A stretch of 64,000 nt of DNA from contig DLMJ01000038.1 of the NCBI GenBank assembly GCA_002479255.1, positions 9,290-73,289 of the forward strand, written 5' to 3'. Both the position numbers and the translations under genes were made by a program. Position 1 is the stretch's first letter. Every line of letters begins with the position of its first letter. The notes beneath the pieces are model-generated. The model was given only the letters and a program-made list of their open reading frames with translations. It had not been told where the DNA came from and searched no databases. Shown in pieces: positions 37,587 through 45,419 of this stretch. The stretch is from Candidatus Binatus soli. GTDB taxonomy: Bacteria; Desulfobacterota; Binatia; Binatales; Binataceae.

Positions 37587-38045
37587 TCAAGTGGCCTTTC
37601 GAACGCGCGCGGGTGAATGCGTTGTCAGAACTGGTATCGGTGATTCTCGCACGACCCGCTCGGCGACGCTGCCGAGAACGAGGTGCCCCAATCCCTTGCG
37701 GCCATGCGTACCCATCACGATCAGGTCGGCATTGAGGCCGCGCGCGGTCTCGAGCACTCGCTCGGCCGGATCGCCGCTTATCACGAGCGTTTCGCAGCGC
37801 ACTGCGGCGGGAATCCGTTCCCGCGCGAGCTTTTCCAGCTGCTCGCGTCTGTCCTTCTCAACGTATGGGTAAGGATCCATCGGCACCGGCTGGAAGCCGG
37901 CCGCGCCGGCTGGCATGGGCGCGACATTCAGCAAGCACAGCGCAGCGTTATTCTGCTGCACCACTTTTAGTGCGACATCGAGAGCCGCCAACGAGTGCTC
38001 CGAAAAATCAATCGGACACAGGACCTTCCAAAATAGCCGAATCAT
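37587..38045 (-). CDS. Universal stress protein (UspA family)
   Basis: A 152-residue Usp on the opposite strand to the other two. It starts RLFWKVLCPIDFSEHSLAAL and carries MGTHGRKGLGHLVLGSVAER, so the ATP-binding glycine pattern is intact. It lies 39 bases after the DksA-like gene and the two may be cotranscribed. Confidence 0.93.
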   Translation of the reverse strand: MIRLFWKVLCPIDFSEHSLAALDVALKVVQQNNAALCLLNVAPMPAGAAGFQPVPMDPYPYVEKDRREQLEKLARERIPAAVRCETLVISGDPAERVLETARGLNADLIVMGTHGRKGLGHLVLGSVAERVVRESPIPVLTTHSPARVRKAT

Positions 38046-38084
38046 CGCTGCTTCCTCTGTTTCGCGCTACTGCGTCAGGCTGTG

Positions 38085-38561
38085 TTACTCCTCCACCGAG
38101 TTCTTCAGTTCTTCGGGCGGCGTCCAGACATTACGCGATGGCTCGTCGACGTCGCCCTCGCCGGGGCGTCTGCGCTCGTTGCGCGTTTTCTGGCAATCGA
38201 TGCAATACGCGGCGAACGGCACGGCTTTCAGCCGCTCAATCGGGATCTCCTCCTTGCACTTCTCGCAAATTCCATAACGACCGCGTTCGAGCCGGCTAAG
38301 CGCGGCGTCTATGGCCTTCAGTTGATATTCGTATCGCTCGATTAGACCGGCATCGGTCTCGATGTCTTCCAGCGAACGGGCCACGTCCAAGTCGTCGGCG
38401 GGTAGTTCCACCGCGTCGTCTTGCTCCTCCTTGCGAAGCACCCGTACTCGAGCCAGCGCATCCTGGCGCGCCCGCGCGAGGAGCTTGGTCAGATCTTTTA
38501 GTCGTGCATCGGCCTCGTTTTGCCGTGATATCTTGGTTTTCGCGCCGGTCTTGGATTTCAT
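38085..38561 (-). CDS. DksA/TraR-family zinc-finger transcription factor
   Basis: A 158-residue protein with an N-terminal coiled coil (residues about 15-90) and a C-terminal four-cysteine zinc finger: GICEKCKEEIPIERL then FAAYCIDCQKTRNE. The acidic tip region DDLDVARSLEDIE precedes the finger. DksA-like proteins bind the RNA polymerase secondary channel and modulate stringent and stress promoters. It is unusual in having a Pro/Glu-rich C-terminal tail of about 30 residues. The stress-gene neighbourhood fits this role. Confidence 0.9.
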   Translation of the reverse strand: MKSKTGAKTKISRQNEADARLKDLTKLLARARQDALARVRVLRKEEQDDAVELPADDLDVARSLEDIETDAGLIERYEYQLKAIDAALSRLERGRYGICEKCKEEIPIERLKAVPFAAYCIDCQKTRNERRRPGEGDVDEPSRNVWTPPEELKNSVEE

Positions 38562-38860
38562 ACAGATTCTCCGCGAGCTACTCGTGAATTGTCGTGCACA
38601 AAAGGGCGAAGCAATTCACGGACCAGTAATCGAGTAATCGACTCGTAAATCGAGCCGAAGGAACTTGTCCGGTGTATCGAATGGCGTGGCGCGATCGGAT
38701 ACACGATGTTGACTCTCGTCGTCACACTAAAATTCATTATGCCGCCGATCCGGCGCAAAGCGCCAATCAGACGGGTCCGAAGCTGGGGTTTTGCCATGGC
38801 ACGGAAGGCGCTACATTCCTTCTGGGTTGCCTGTGAAGCTCTGACGCTGGAGAACTTAGC

Positions 38861-39283
38861 ATGAAAGACCTGAAAGTTCGCGATGTGATGTCAGTGGACC
38901 CCACCACTCTTAAACGCAACGACAAACTCACCTTGGCTGACGACATCATGCGCTTGGGACGGATTCGCCATTTGCCCGTTGTCGATGATGACGGTCAGCT
39001 TCTCGTCGGCATCGTGAGCCAGCGCGATCTCTTTCGCGATGCGCTCGCGCAGGCGCTTGGCTATGGCAAGCACGCTCAGCGCAAGATCCTGGACACTCTC
39101 TCTGTCAAAGATGTGATGGGCGGCGATGTAGTCACCACCAGCCCGGATACCGCTCTGGTCGAGGCCGCACGACTTTTGACCGAGCGGAAAATCGGCTGCC
39201 TTCCGGTTGTCGAAAATGGGCGCCTGGTCGGCATCCTGACCGAGGGAGACTTTGTCGCCCTGTTCGCGCGCCGCGGCAATTAA
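38861..39283 (+). CDS. CBS-domain pair protein
   Basis: A 140-residue protein made almost wholly of two CBS motifs: VRDVMSVDPTTLKRNDKLTL with RIRHLPVVDDDGQLLVGIVS, then VKDVMGGDVVTTSPDTALVE with KIGCLPVVENGRLVGILTEG. It likely senses adenosine ligands. GGAG lies eight bases before the ATG. Its last 37 bases are repeated at 41532-41568 and partly at 40774-40791. Confidence 0.93.
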   Translation: MKDLKVRDVMSVDPTTLKRNDKLTLADDIMRLGRIRHLPVVDDDGQLLVGIVSQRDLFRDALAQALGYGKHAQRKILDTLSVKDVMGGDVVTTSPDTALVEAARLLTERKIGCLPVVENGRLVGILTEGDFVALFARRGN

Positions 39284-39284
39284 C
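39248..39284 (+). repeat. Direct repeat copy 1 (3' end of CBS gene)
   Basis: The last 36 bases of the CBS gene plus one base. They match 41532-41568 at 35 of 37 positions by my count, and the last 18 match 40774-40791 at 17 positions. The coded peptide is DFVALFARRGN. Confidence 0.8.
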
Positions 39285-39360
39285 GTCGCAGCGCACCAAC
39301 GAAAAACGAAAAACGAAAAAACGAATTACCAATTACCGCCAGCGCGGCGCTTAGTCTTAA

Positions 39361-39392
39361 CCGCCCGGGATAGCGACAGCTATCCTCGGCGG
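39361..39392 (+). promoter_or_regulatory. Stem-loop in the leader of the MFS gene
   Basis: CCGCC-CG-GGATAGC pairs with GCTATCC-TC-GGCGG around the loop GACA, just 28 bases before the MFS ATG. Upstream is an A-rich run with GAAAAAC repeated three times (39301-39322). It could be a leader structure; no riboswitch class is recognised. Confidence 0.4.
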
Positions 39393-39420
39393 GCGCTTGG
39401 AGGCGCGTGACGGGAGAAAA

Positions 39421-40740
39421 ATGAGCAACCAGCCTGACGCGAGTTCGGCCGCCGACATTGCTGGAGCTTCGCGCGCGCTCGGTGACCAAGAGGGCGCGCT
39501 GAGAAATCGCCGGCTGGCCCGCTCGATCGCGGGCGTGCTCGCCTTCGAAGGCTTCACGATGTCGATCAACGGCATCGGCTCACCCTGGATCGCGAAGAGC
39601 TTTCACCTTGACGAGTCGGGAATCGCGGGCCTGTTCGCATGGATTTCGCTCTCGGCGATCGGCGCGATGGGACTCTCGCGGATGATCGATCGGCTGGGGC
39701 GCCGCCGGATGCTGCTCGTATGCATGGCCGGCACTCTCGTTAGCGCGCTCGCCGCCGCGTTCTCGACTAACATCGCGGCGTTCGCGCTGTGCGAGATTGC
39801 GCTCTACGCCTTCATTGGCGCGACTATCGCCGACGGTATCGTGATCCTGGCCGAGGAACTCGCGATCGAGGAGCGCGCGCGAGGGCAAAGCTGGGGCGGG
39901 CTGGGGATTGGCCTCGGTGGCGGGCTGTGCCTGCTCGTGATGCCGATGGTGGCCAGCCGTTACTCGTGGCGATGGGTGCTGGTGCTGGCGTCGGCGATGG
40001 GAGTCGCCGCGCTGTGGAGGGCCGCCCGCGCCATCCCGGAGAGCGATCGCTGGCAGCACGCCGCCGCGACGGGCACGACTTCGGCCAGCAGCTTCTACGA
40101 CGTGTTCGGACAGCTCTATCGACGCCGCGCGATCACGATTCTGGTCTGCGCGTTGCTGGCCAACATCGCGGCGGTCGCGGGCAGCAGTTGGGCGTACTTC
40201 CACCTGGTCTCGGTCGTAGGGTTGGCGCCGGGCGCCGCCAGCGTCCTGATGCTGGTCGGAGGCGGCGTGGGGATGCTCGGCTTTCCGCTCGCCGCGCGAA
40301 GCTGCGAGCGTTACGGCCGCATCCCCACGATCTTCGTTGCGGGCCTGATGACCGGTCTCGGCGCGCTGGCCTTCTATTGGGGCCCGCCGGCACCCTTGGG
40401 CCTTCGCTGGCTATGGATCGAGGTCACGTATTGCTGTTTCACCGCTGGCCTGAGCGCGGGGCAGGTGGGCGGCAATTCGCTGGCGACCGAACTTTTTCCG
40501 ACCGCGATCCGAGGCGCGATGATGGGATGGTTCGCGCTCGTCGGCGCGGCCGGCGCGGTCTCCGCGCAGACCCTGATCGCGGTTCTCGCCGCGCGCCTTG
40601 GCGGTCTGTCGATCGTGGTCGGATACTTAAGCCTGCTTGCGATACCCAACGCGATCATCGTCGCGCTATTCCTTCCCGAAACGCGCGGCCTCTCGCTCGA
40701 AGCCTCCGCGATGGAAGAGGCGTTCGAGGAGTCGCGGTAG
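39421..40740 (+). CDS. Major facilitator superfamily transporter
   Basis: A 439-residue membrane transporter with about twelve hydrophobic segments. The MFS signature between TM2 and TM3 is SRMIDRLGRRRMLLVCMAG. The symmetric second-half loop is SCERYGRIPTIFVAG, and the end PETRGLSLE is typical of sugar-porter-like members. GGGAG before ATG 39421 sets the start. The substrate is unknown. The gene sits between copies of a short repeat derived from the 3' end of the CBS gene. Confidence 0.92.
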   Translation: MSNQPDASSAADIAGASRALGDQEGALRNRRLARSIAGVLAFEGFTMSINGIGSPWIAKSFHLDESGIAGLFAWISLSAIGAMGLSRMIDRLGRRRMLLVCMAGTLVSALAAAFSTNIAAFALCEIALYAFIGATIADGIVILAEELAIEERARGQSWGGLGIGLGGGLCLLVMPMVASRYSWRWVLVLASAMGVAALWRAARAIPESDRWQHAAATGTTSASSFYDVFGQLYRRRAITILVCALLANIAAVAGSSWAYFHLVSVVGLAPGAASVLMLVGGGVGMLGFPLAARSCERYGRIPTIFVAGLMTGLGALAFYWGPPAPLGLRWLWIEVTYCCFTAGLSAGQVGGNSLATELFPTAIRGAMMGWFALVGAAGAVSAQTLIAVLAARLGGLSIVVGYLSLLAIPNAIIVALFLPETRGLSLEASAMEEAFEESR

Positions 40741-40773
40741 TGTCCTGGGACAGTACCGAAGTCGGAATCGTCT

Positions 40774-40791
40774 CGCGCCGCGGCGATTAAC
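40774..40791 (+). repeat. Direct repeat copy 2 (short)
   Basis: CGCGCCGCGGCGATTAAC differs from the 3' end of the CBS gene by one base. It lies just after the MFS gene, next to an imperfect inverted repeat (40737-40760) with arms CGGTAGTGTCC and GGACAGTACCG. Confidence 0.55.
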
Positions 40792-40830
40792 CCGGGATTT
40801 GGCCGGCAGAGCACCATCAGCGAGCAGATG

Positions 40831-41457
40831 TTACGTTGCCACCGTTTCCGACTTCCTCTTGTGTGTCACGGCCTTCACTCTTCCAAGTGAGACGCGAGAC
40901 AGCACGATCTCGAAACCGGCGTCGAGGAGCATTCGGTCCAATTCGTCGCGCGTGGGAACTTCCGTCCCGTGGTGTCCGCTCGGCGGCTTGCCGGGGCGCC
41001 GGGCCGGATCGATCAGCGCGAATGTCCCTGTTGACTTAAGCACGCGCGCGATCTCGCGCAGCGCTTCAAAATAGCCGCGAAAATGATGGAGCCCGTACAA
41101 GCAAAGCACCAAGTCGAAGGAACCGTCGCGGAACGGCAGATGCTTGCCGTCGGCGCGACAGAGCCCAGAGCTCTCGGCCGCTCCATGCTCGCGCAAGTAT
41201 TCACGCGTGCGCGGCAGAATCGTTCCATCATAATCAAGCGCCACGATCCGCGCGGACCGATCGAGTCGTGCAAGGCCCGCCGTCGCCCATCCGAGGCCCG
41301 TTGCGATATCGAGGCAGTTCGCCCCGCGCGGGATCCTTACTCCACGGAGCAGGCTCGGAAGCTCCACTGCCATTCCCAACCATGCGCGCGGCCGGCTGTA
41401 CACGAGCCAGCGCCCAAGTCCGCGCATCAGAATGCCGCGATTATCTTTCTGTTCCAT
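40831..41457 (-). CDS. SAM-dependent class I methyltransferase
   Basis: A 208-residue methyltransferase: motif I CLDIATGLGWATAGLARL, the acidic IVALDYDGTIL, then DGSFDLVLCLYGLHHFRGYF and RVLKSTGTFALIDPAR, matching the Methyltransf_11 group. I take ATG 41457 over a TTG nine codons upstream. The substrate is unknown. It is convergent with the MFS gene and lies between repeat copies 2 and 3. Confidence 0.87.
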   Translation of the reverse strand: MEQKDNRGILMRGLGRWLVYSRPRAWLGMAVELPSLLRGVRIPRGANCLDIATGLGWATAGLARLDRSARIVALDYDGTILPRTREYLREHGAAESSGLCRADGKHLPFRDGSFDLVLCLYGLHHFRGYFEALREIARVLKSTGTFALIDPARRPGKPPSGHHGTEVPTRDELDRMLLDAGFEIVLSRVSLGRVKAVTHKRKSETVAT

Positions 41458-41531
41458 TTCGTTCGCCGATCCATAAAGACCCAAGCGCCGAGGCGACCTC
41501 GCAGAGCGTCACCGTCGGTCCCACCTCCGGC

Positions 41532-41568
41532 GACTTTGTCGCCCTGATCGCGCGCCGCGGCAATTGAC
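41532..41568 (+). repeat. Direct repeat copy 3 (duplicated CBS gene 3' end)
   Basis: This is the second long copy of the CBS gene 3' end, coding DFVALIARRGN and a stop with no CBS domain before it. The sequence upstream is unrelated to the CBS gene. No other gene is seen between 41458 and 41691. Confidence 0.75.
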
Positions 41569-41691
41569 CTTGAAAAACTAATTTTTGACAGCCTGTTTCA
41601 ACCAGGCCGCCGGACCGCTGAACGCAGCCCCAATGCGCTGACGGCGACCGCCACGGCGCTATGAAGCCGATCCGATGATGGTCTGATAGTC

Positions 41692-42654
41692 CTAGATTTT
41701 GGGTCCCGTCACCGAGACCTCGGGAATCGGTGCGCCGCTCACCCTCAACTGTCCGGCCGTGAACTTCGCGATCGTTCCGTCGGAGTAATTCATAACCACC
41801 AGATTGCCGCTGGTGTCGAATACCGCTCCCCATGGTGCGTCAAAGATGGCGCTGCTCAACGTCACCATCGGAGCGGGTTTGCCGGAGATGGTCAGTTGAT
41901 CCTTCGCATACTCCACGACCGTGTCCGCGTCTTCGTTGGGGACCCAAAGGTTGCCCCTTTGATCGAACGCGATCTCTCCTGGGCTGCAGAGGTTCGTGCA
42001 GTCGCCGTCGTCGGAAAGCAGAACCTCGGCCGACTTGCGACCGCTGCTCGTCAGTTCGCCGGCGGAGAATTCGGCGATCTGATTACCGTCCTTGCTATCT
42101 ACCCACGCATTCCCGACTTTGTCGAACGTCACAAAGTTCGGACCATCCAGATCGGGGGAAGTGATGATTATGCGGGGCGTTATGTTTCCGCTGCCCGCAT
42201 CCAGCTGTTCTTCTGACAGTTCCTCGATCGAGTTGTTAACGGCGTCCACCACCCACAGGTTACCCTGATGGTCGAAGCTGCAGCCATAGAGAGATTTGAA
42301 CGCGAACGTACTTTTGATGATCACCCCGGGCGCCGGGTTCGGATCGCGTCCCAGGTTCTTGAGTTGCGCGGCAGTGAATCGCGCCACCTCGTCGCCGCCG
42401 ATAACAGCCCAAAGGTTATGAGATTCGTCAAAGGCAATACCGGTCGCGGAGTCAAACGTGCTCAGATGAGTGGGCGTTGGCGTCCCACTCCTGGCGAGTT
42501 GTTCCGGTGTGTATGACTCGATGCCGCCGCCAAAGCCGCTAGTGACCGATATCCACAGGTCCGCGCACCATGCGTGCGGCGGCATGCCGCAAGTCAGCAT
42601 CAGGAGCGCAACGGCCGCGACCAAGCGGCGCCAGCGAAAAATATCGATGCTCAT
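41692..42654 (-). CDS. Secreted beta-propeller (NHL/Vgb-like) protein
   Basis: A 320-residue exported protein. The start at ATG 42654 has GGAGAAG upstream and gives a signal peptide (LVAAVALLMLTCG, cut near HAWCA). The mature part has repeated blades with hallmark FDxxGNLWV (FDHQGNLWVVDAVNN, FDQRGNLWVPNEDAD). These alternate with a second signature like FTAAQLKNLG and KDQLTISGKPAPMVTL. The pattern suggests a six-blade propeller of the streptogramin-lyase-like type. No enzymatic residues are evident. Confidence 0.85.
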   Translation of the reverse strand: MSIDIFRWRRLVAAVALLMLTCGMPPHAWCADLWISVTSGFGGGIESYTPEQLARSGTPTPTHLSTFDSATGIAFDESHNLWAVIGGDEVARFTAAQLKNLGRDPNPAPGVIIKSTFAFKSLYGCSFDHQGNLWVVDAVNNSIEELSEEQLDAGSGNITPRIIITSPDLDGPNFVTFDKVGNAWVDSKDGNQIAEFSAGELTSSGRKSAEVLLSDDGDCTNLCSPGEIAFDQRGNLWVPNEDADTVVEYAKDQLTISGKPAPMVTLSSAIFDAPWGAVFDTSGNLVVMNYSDGTIAKFTAGQLRVSGAPIPEVSVTGPKI

Positions 42655-42747
42655 CTTCTCCGGGATTTCTACTTTACCCTCGGATTTCAACTCCACTTAT
42701 ATAGACAAGACGGGCTCCCGCGGCAAGGGTCTAACGCGGTTTTGGCG

Positions 42748-42802
42748 GTAGTGTCGTGGCCCACACTCTGGAGCTTGGGCCTTATTCACTTTTTGTTTTG
42801 TC
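42748..42802 (+). repeat. 55-bp direct repeat, copy A
   Basis: Begins GTAGTGTCGTGGCCC and contains CTCTGGAGCTTGGGC and TTCACTTTTTG. It matches 43747-43801 at 49 of 55 positions by my count, in the same orientation. Confidence 0.8.
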
Positions 42803-42820
42803 TGCGGCCGCCGGGCGATT

Positions 42821-43526
42821 CTACCCCCACTCCAGAACCGGCTCGTACTGCTCGATACCAGGCGAAGGGCTCGGCAATGGGCTCGGACTCGGCGTGGCAG
42901 TTGCGGTCGGGGTCGGCTTCTTCTGCGTGGCCTTCCCATTCAGAGTAACGGTTGCCGAGCTCTTCCCACTGGTCGCGCCACTGGTGATCGCGATCGTTCC
43001 GTCGTCGGCGCCCTTTCCCTTGGGGATAAACTCAACCTCAACCGCGAGGCTTCCTTTGGCAGCAATGGTGCCGGGAACGCTCGACGTGATGACGTAGGCG
43101 GAATTGGTGGGCACGCCGACGCTTAGGTTGTCCAGCGTCGCCGTCCCGGTGTTCTTGATGGTGAAATGCTTGGTCTCGGTGGTCGGTTTTTTGTCGAGGT
43201 TGACGCTGTAGCTCAGCGTCGTGGGCGAGACAGAAAGTTTACTAACGGGCGTCTTGGTCTTTGTGTGCCGACAAGCTAGTCACGCTGCCGGTACCGGTGG
43301 ACGTGAACAGCATAATTCCAACTTTGACTGTGTTGTCCTGATCCGTCTCAACCTTGCTGCACGCATACGTGCCTTTTAAGTCGGAGAGAGTCCCGCTGCT
43401 GGTGCAGCTCGGAGCAGGGCTGGGGCATACGTCGGAGGCATTCGCCACCCCGCCGTTGCGCGGCGAACCGAGCATGATACAAACGAAGCCAAACGAGAGA
43501 AAAAGAAGGGCGATTGCTTGCTTCAT
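42821..43526 (-). pseudogene. Frameshifted secreted ASH-domain protein gene
   Basis: The first part (ATG 43526, with GGAGG upstream) encodes a signal peptide and a domain containing LKGTYACSKVETDQDNTVKV, and stops at 43242. From about 43281 the neighbouring frame is open and encodes an ASH/Ig-like domain (KLSVSPTTLSYSVNLDK, HFTIKNTGTATLDN, ending ATVTLNGKATQ). A Pro/Thr/Ser linker follows, then EQYEPVLEWG at 42821. The second part has no start of its own, so one frameshift joins them. It could also be programmed, but nothing slippery is evident. The ASH domain resembles those of the NHL protein at 29.8 kb. Confidence 0.6.
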
Positions 43527-43681
43527 TAGGGAGTCCCCCTCCGGGAATAAGAATTAGGAATGTACATTTATCCACGTTTCAGAATTTCTTATACTTACAC
43601 ATCAGTCGCGCTACTGTGACAAACCCTCAGCTCGGTTTTCACTCCGGAGCGTTGTCGGTACCCGCGGAAGGGACCGATGCG

Positions 43682-43745
43682 ATCAGATGTGATCGCAAAA
43701 TGTGATCAGACGTGACCACAAAAATCAGATGTGATCACAAAAAGT
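43682..43745. promoter_or_regulatory. Three direct repeats with TGTGATCA cores
   Basis: Three units of about 19-23 bases, each close to ATCAGATGTGATCACAAAA, stand in tandem. The third contains the perfect palindrome TGTGATCACA. They lie 156 bases upstream of the frameshifted gene (minus) and 265 before the receiver-like gene (plus). The half-site TGTGA resembles CRP/FNR-type operators, but spacing does not fit a classical CRP site. Confidence 0.5.
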
Positions 43746-43746
43746 G

Positions 43747-43801
43747 GTAGTGTCGTGGCCCGCCCTCTGGAGCTTGGGCGTTGTTCACTTTTTGCCTTGT
43801 C
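43747..43801 (+). repeat. 55-bp direct repeat, copy B
   Basis: Second copy of the repeat at 42748-42802. The two copies flank the frameshifted ASH-domain gene and its upstream region. No gene is supported between 43527 and 44009. Confidence 0.8.
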
Positions 43802-44009
43802 GCGTGGCCGCTGGAAAAAAACAGGCTGGCTGAGGTTGGCATGCTTTTCATGGCTCATTGCGTTGATTCCGAAGGAGACATTCGGGGAAAATTGTATCCT
43901 TTCGTTCGCCGGTTATCGTCTAAAGCGGGCGGTATCTTTGGCATATTTGCTGCAATGACTGAGCAGAACTGCCTCAACAGTGTTTCTTCATGGACACCGG
44001 GCGGGGAAC

Positions 44010-44963
44010 ATGCCGCAAAAGGTGAAAGCGGAGACTTCGGAGCAAACTCGCCTCTCTCCCACCGTGCTGCTCCTCTCTGATGACGAGGTGTTGGCGAAGC
44101 TCGCACTCGGAATCGTCAAGCGTCCTTGGAAGCTGGTTCGCCATGCAGCCGACAAATACGTGGGTCGCGAGCTGTTCGCGCGGCCAAATGTTCGACTCGT
44201 CATACTCGACGACCAGGGGATCGAGGAAAACGATCGCGGCTGGCTGCTCGAGCAGATTCGCAAGCACTTCTCCGGCCCCCCTTTGCTCTATGTCGCCGGC
44301 AGCCAAAGCGATGCCAACGAGAAACGGGCGCGCACCAAAGGCGCCCACTACTACGTTTCGAAGCCACTGCCGATCGAACGATTCGGACACGTGCTGCAAT
44401 CATTTTTGCAGGCGAAGCAAGTCGAAGGACAATCCGCGCATTCAGCCGCGGAGAAATCTGGGATCAACGCGGGAGAATCGAGCGCCGGGAACCCAACGCG
44501 TATCGACGCGGGAATCCGCTGTCTCTCGGAGGAACTCAATCGCGAAGGCTCCCAGCTAAGATCACGCCTGCTCGATGCGGCGCTGGCCGGATTGCGCCTC
44601 GCGCGCAATCCGGAGTCGCCCGAGCTCAGGCGCGATGCTGCCCAGATTTGGGCGGCGATACAGCCAACGCTATCCCATCACCTCGACGCCCAAGACAGCC
44701 AGTTGCTTCCGTGGCTGGTGCAGCAAGGCCGTCTCTCGTCGGAAGCCGGGCGCAAGGTCCGCGCATTCCACGACCGGCTGCGAACGCTCATCGGCGCAAT
44801 CGTTGACACCGGCGCGGATCGCCTCACTGAAGCTCAGGCGCGTGACGCCGGACAAGCGTTGAGCGGACTCGCGGTCATCTTGGACGACGCAATCGACAAC
44901 GAAGAGTGCAGGCTCTTCCCAACGATTCAGAAGGCGCTCTTCGGAATCGACCGTCGCAGTTGA
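44010..44963 (+). CDS. Receiver-like domain fused to hemerythrin-like domain
   Basis: A 317-residue protein. Residues about 18-130 resemble a response-regulator receiver: TVLLLSDDEVLAKLAL, strand 3 with aspartates VRLVILDDQG, and the switch lysine in HYYVSKPLPIERF. Residues about 185-310 resemble a four-helix hemerythrin/HHE domain: TLSHHLDAQDSQLLPWL, then AFHDRLRTLIGAI and DDAIDNEECRLFPTI. Iron ligands are only partly canonical, with aspartate for glutamate in the second motif. It could be an oxygen or NO sensor. No histidine kinase is adjacent. ATG 44010 is preferred over GTG 43980. Confidence 0.65.
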   Translation: MPQKVKAETSEQTRLSPTVLLLSDDEVLAKLALGIVKRPWKLVRHAADKYVGRELFARPNVRLVILDDQGIEENDRGWLLEQIRKHFSGPPLLYVAGSQSDANEKRARTKGAHYYVSKPLPIERFGHVLQSFLQAKQVEGQSAHSAAEKSGINAGESSAGNPTRIDAGIRCLSEELNREGSQLRSRLLDAALAGLRLARNPESPELRRDAAQIWAAIQPTLSHHLDAQDSQLLPWLVQQGRLSSEAGRKVRAFHDRLRTLIGAIVDTGADRLTEAQARDAGQALSGLAVILDDAIDNEECRLFPTIQKALFGIDRRS

Positions 44964-44986
44964 AATCGATAAGTTATCCGGGAACC

Positions 44987-45259
44987 ATGATCGACCGCGC
45001 GATTAAGCGACTGTTGGGCGTCGCGGTGCTGGCGGCAGCCGCCGGGTTGTACGGGTGCGCGTCATCCACGACTGGTCAAGACGCTGCCATGACCATCTCA
45101 TGCCAAGGAAAGGACCGGCAGGAGTGCGAAGCCCGCGATAATGCCCGCCAGCTACGCGACGCAGCGGACTACCAAGATGAGCCCGCCTTGGGATACCTGC
45201 AGTCGCCGCCGGGATTGCTGCCAGTACCTCTCACCTCGCGGAATGGTTCCTCGAATTAG
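44987..45259 (+). CDS. Small lipoprotein of unknown function
   Basis: A 90-residue lipoprotein. The signal RLLGVAVLAAAAGLYGC has a lipobox LYGC, so the mature protein starts at the cysteine and should be anchored in the outer membrane. The mature part is polar with QGKDRQECEARDNARQLRD, a helix, and a Pro-rich end. The TAG stop is followed in the same frame by a Fis-type helix-turn-helix. Confidence 0.6.
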   Translation: MIDRAIKRLLGVAVLAAAAGLYGCASSTTGQDAAMTISCQGKDRQECEARDNARQLRDAADYQDEPALGYLQSPPGLLPVPLTSRNGSSN

Positions 45260-45406
45260 TTGAAAGAACGGGCGCGTTGTCTCGCGGCGGCGGTGCGAAT
45301 CAAGGCGGCACTGGCCGCAGCCGGCGAAAACAGGGTCGAGGCGGTGACCACGCTCGGAGTCGATCGGACGACGCTATATCGGTTGATGAGGCGTCTCAGT
45401 CTTTAG
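45260..45406 (+). CDS. Fis-type helix-turn-helix fragment or small DNA-binding protein
   Basis: A 48-codon frame from TTG 45260 encodes AALAAAGENRVEAVTTLGVD then RTTLYRLMRRL, a clear match to the Fis/NtrC-type DNA-binding helix-turn-helix (pattern A-x-x-x-GN-x-x-x-A-A-x-x-LG-x-x-R-x-TLY). It begins directly after the lipoprotein TAG in the same frame. No ribosome site is visible. It is either a remnant of a sigma-54 activator or a tiny regulator. Confidence 0.5.
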   Translation: MKERARCLAAAVRIKAALAAAGENRVEAVTTLGVDRTTLYRLMRRLSL

Positions 45407-45419
45407 GTCGGACTCGCGC

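Noticed and set aside
43682..43745. CRISPR-like repeats
   Set aside because: Only three short, imperfect units without spacers; no cas genes in the window.
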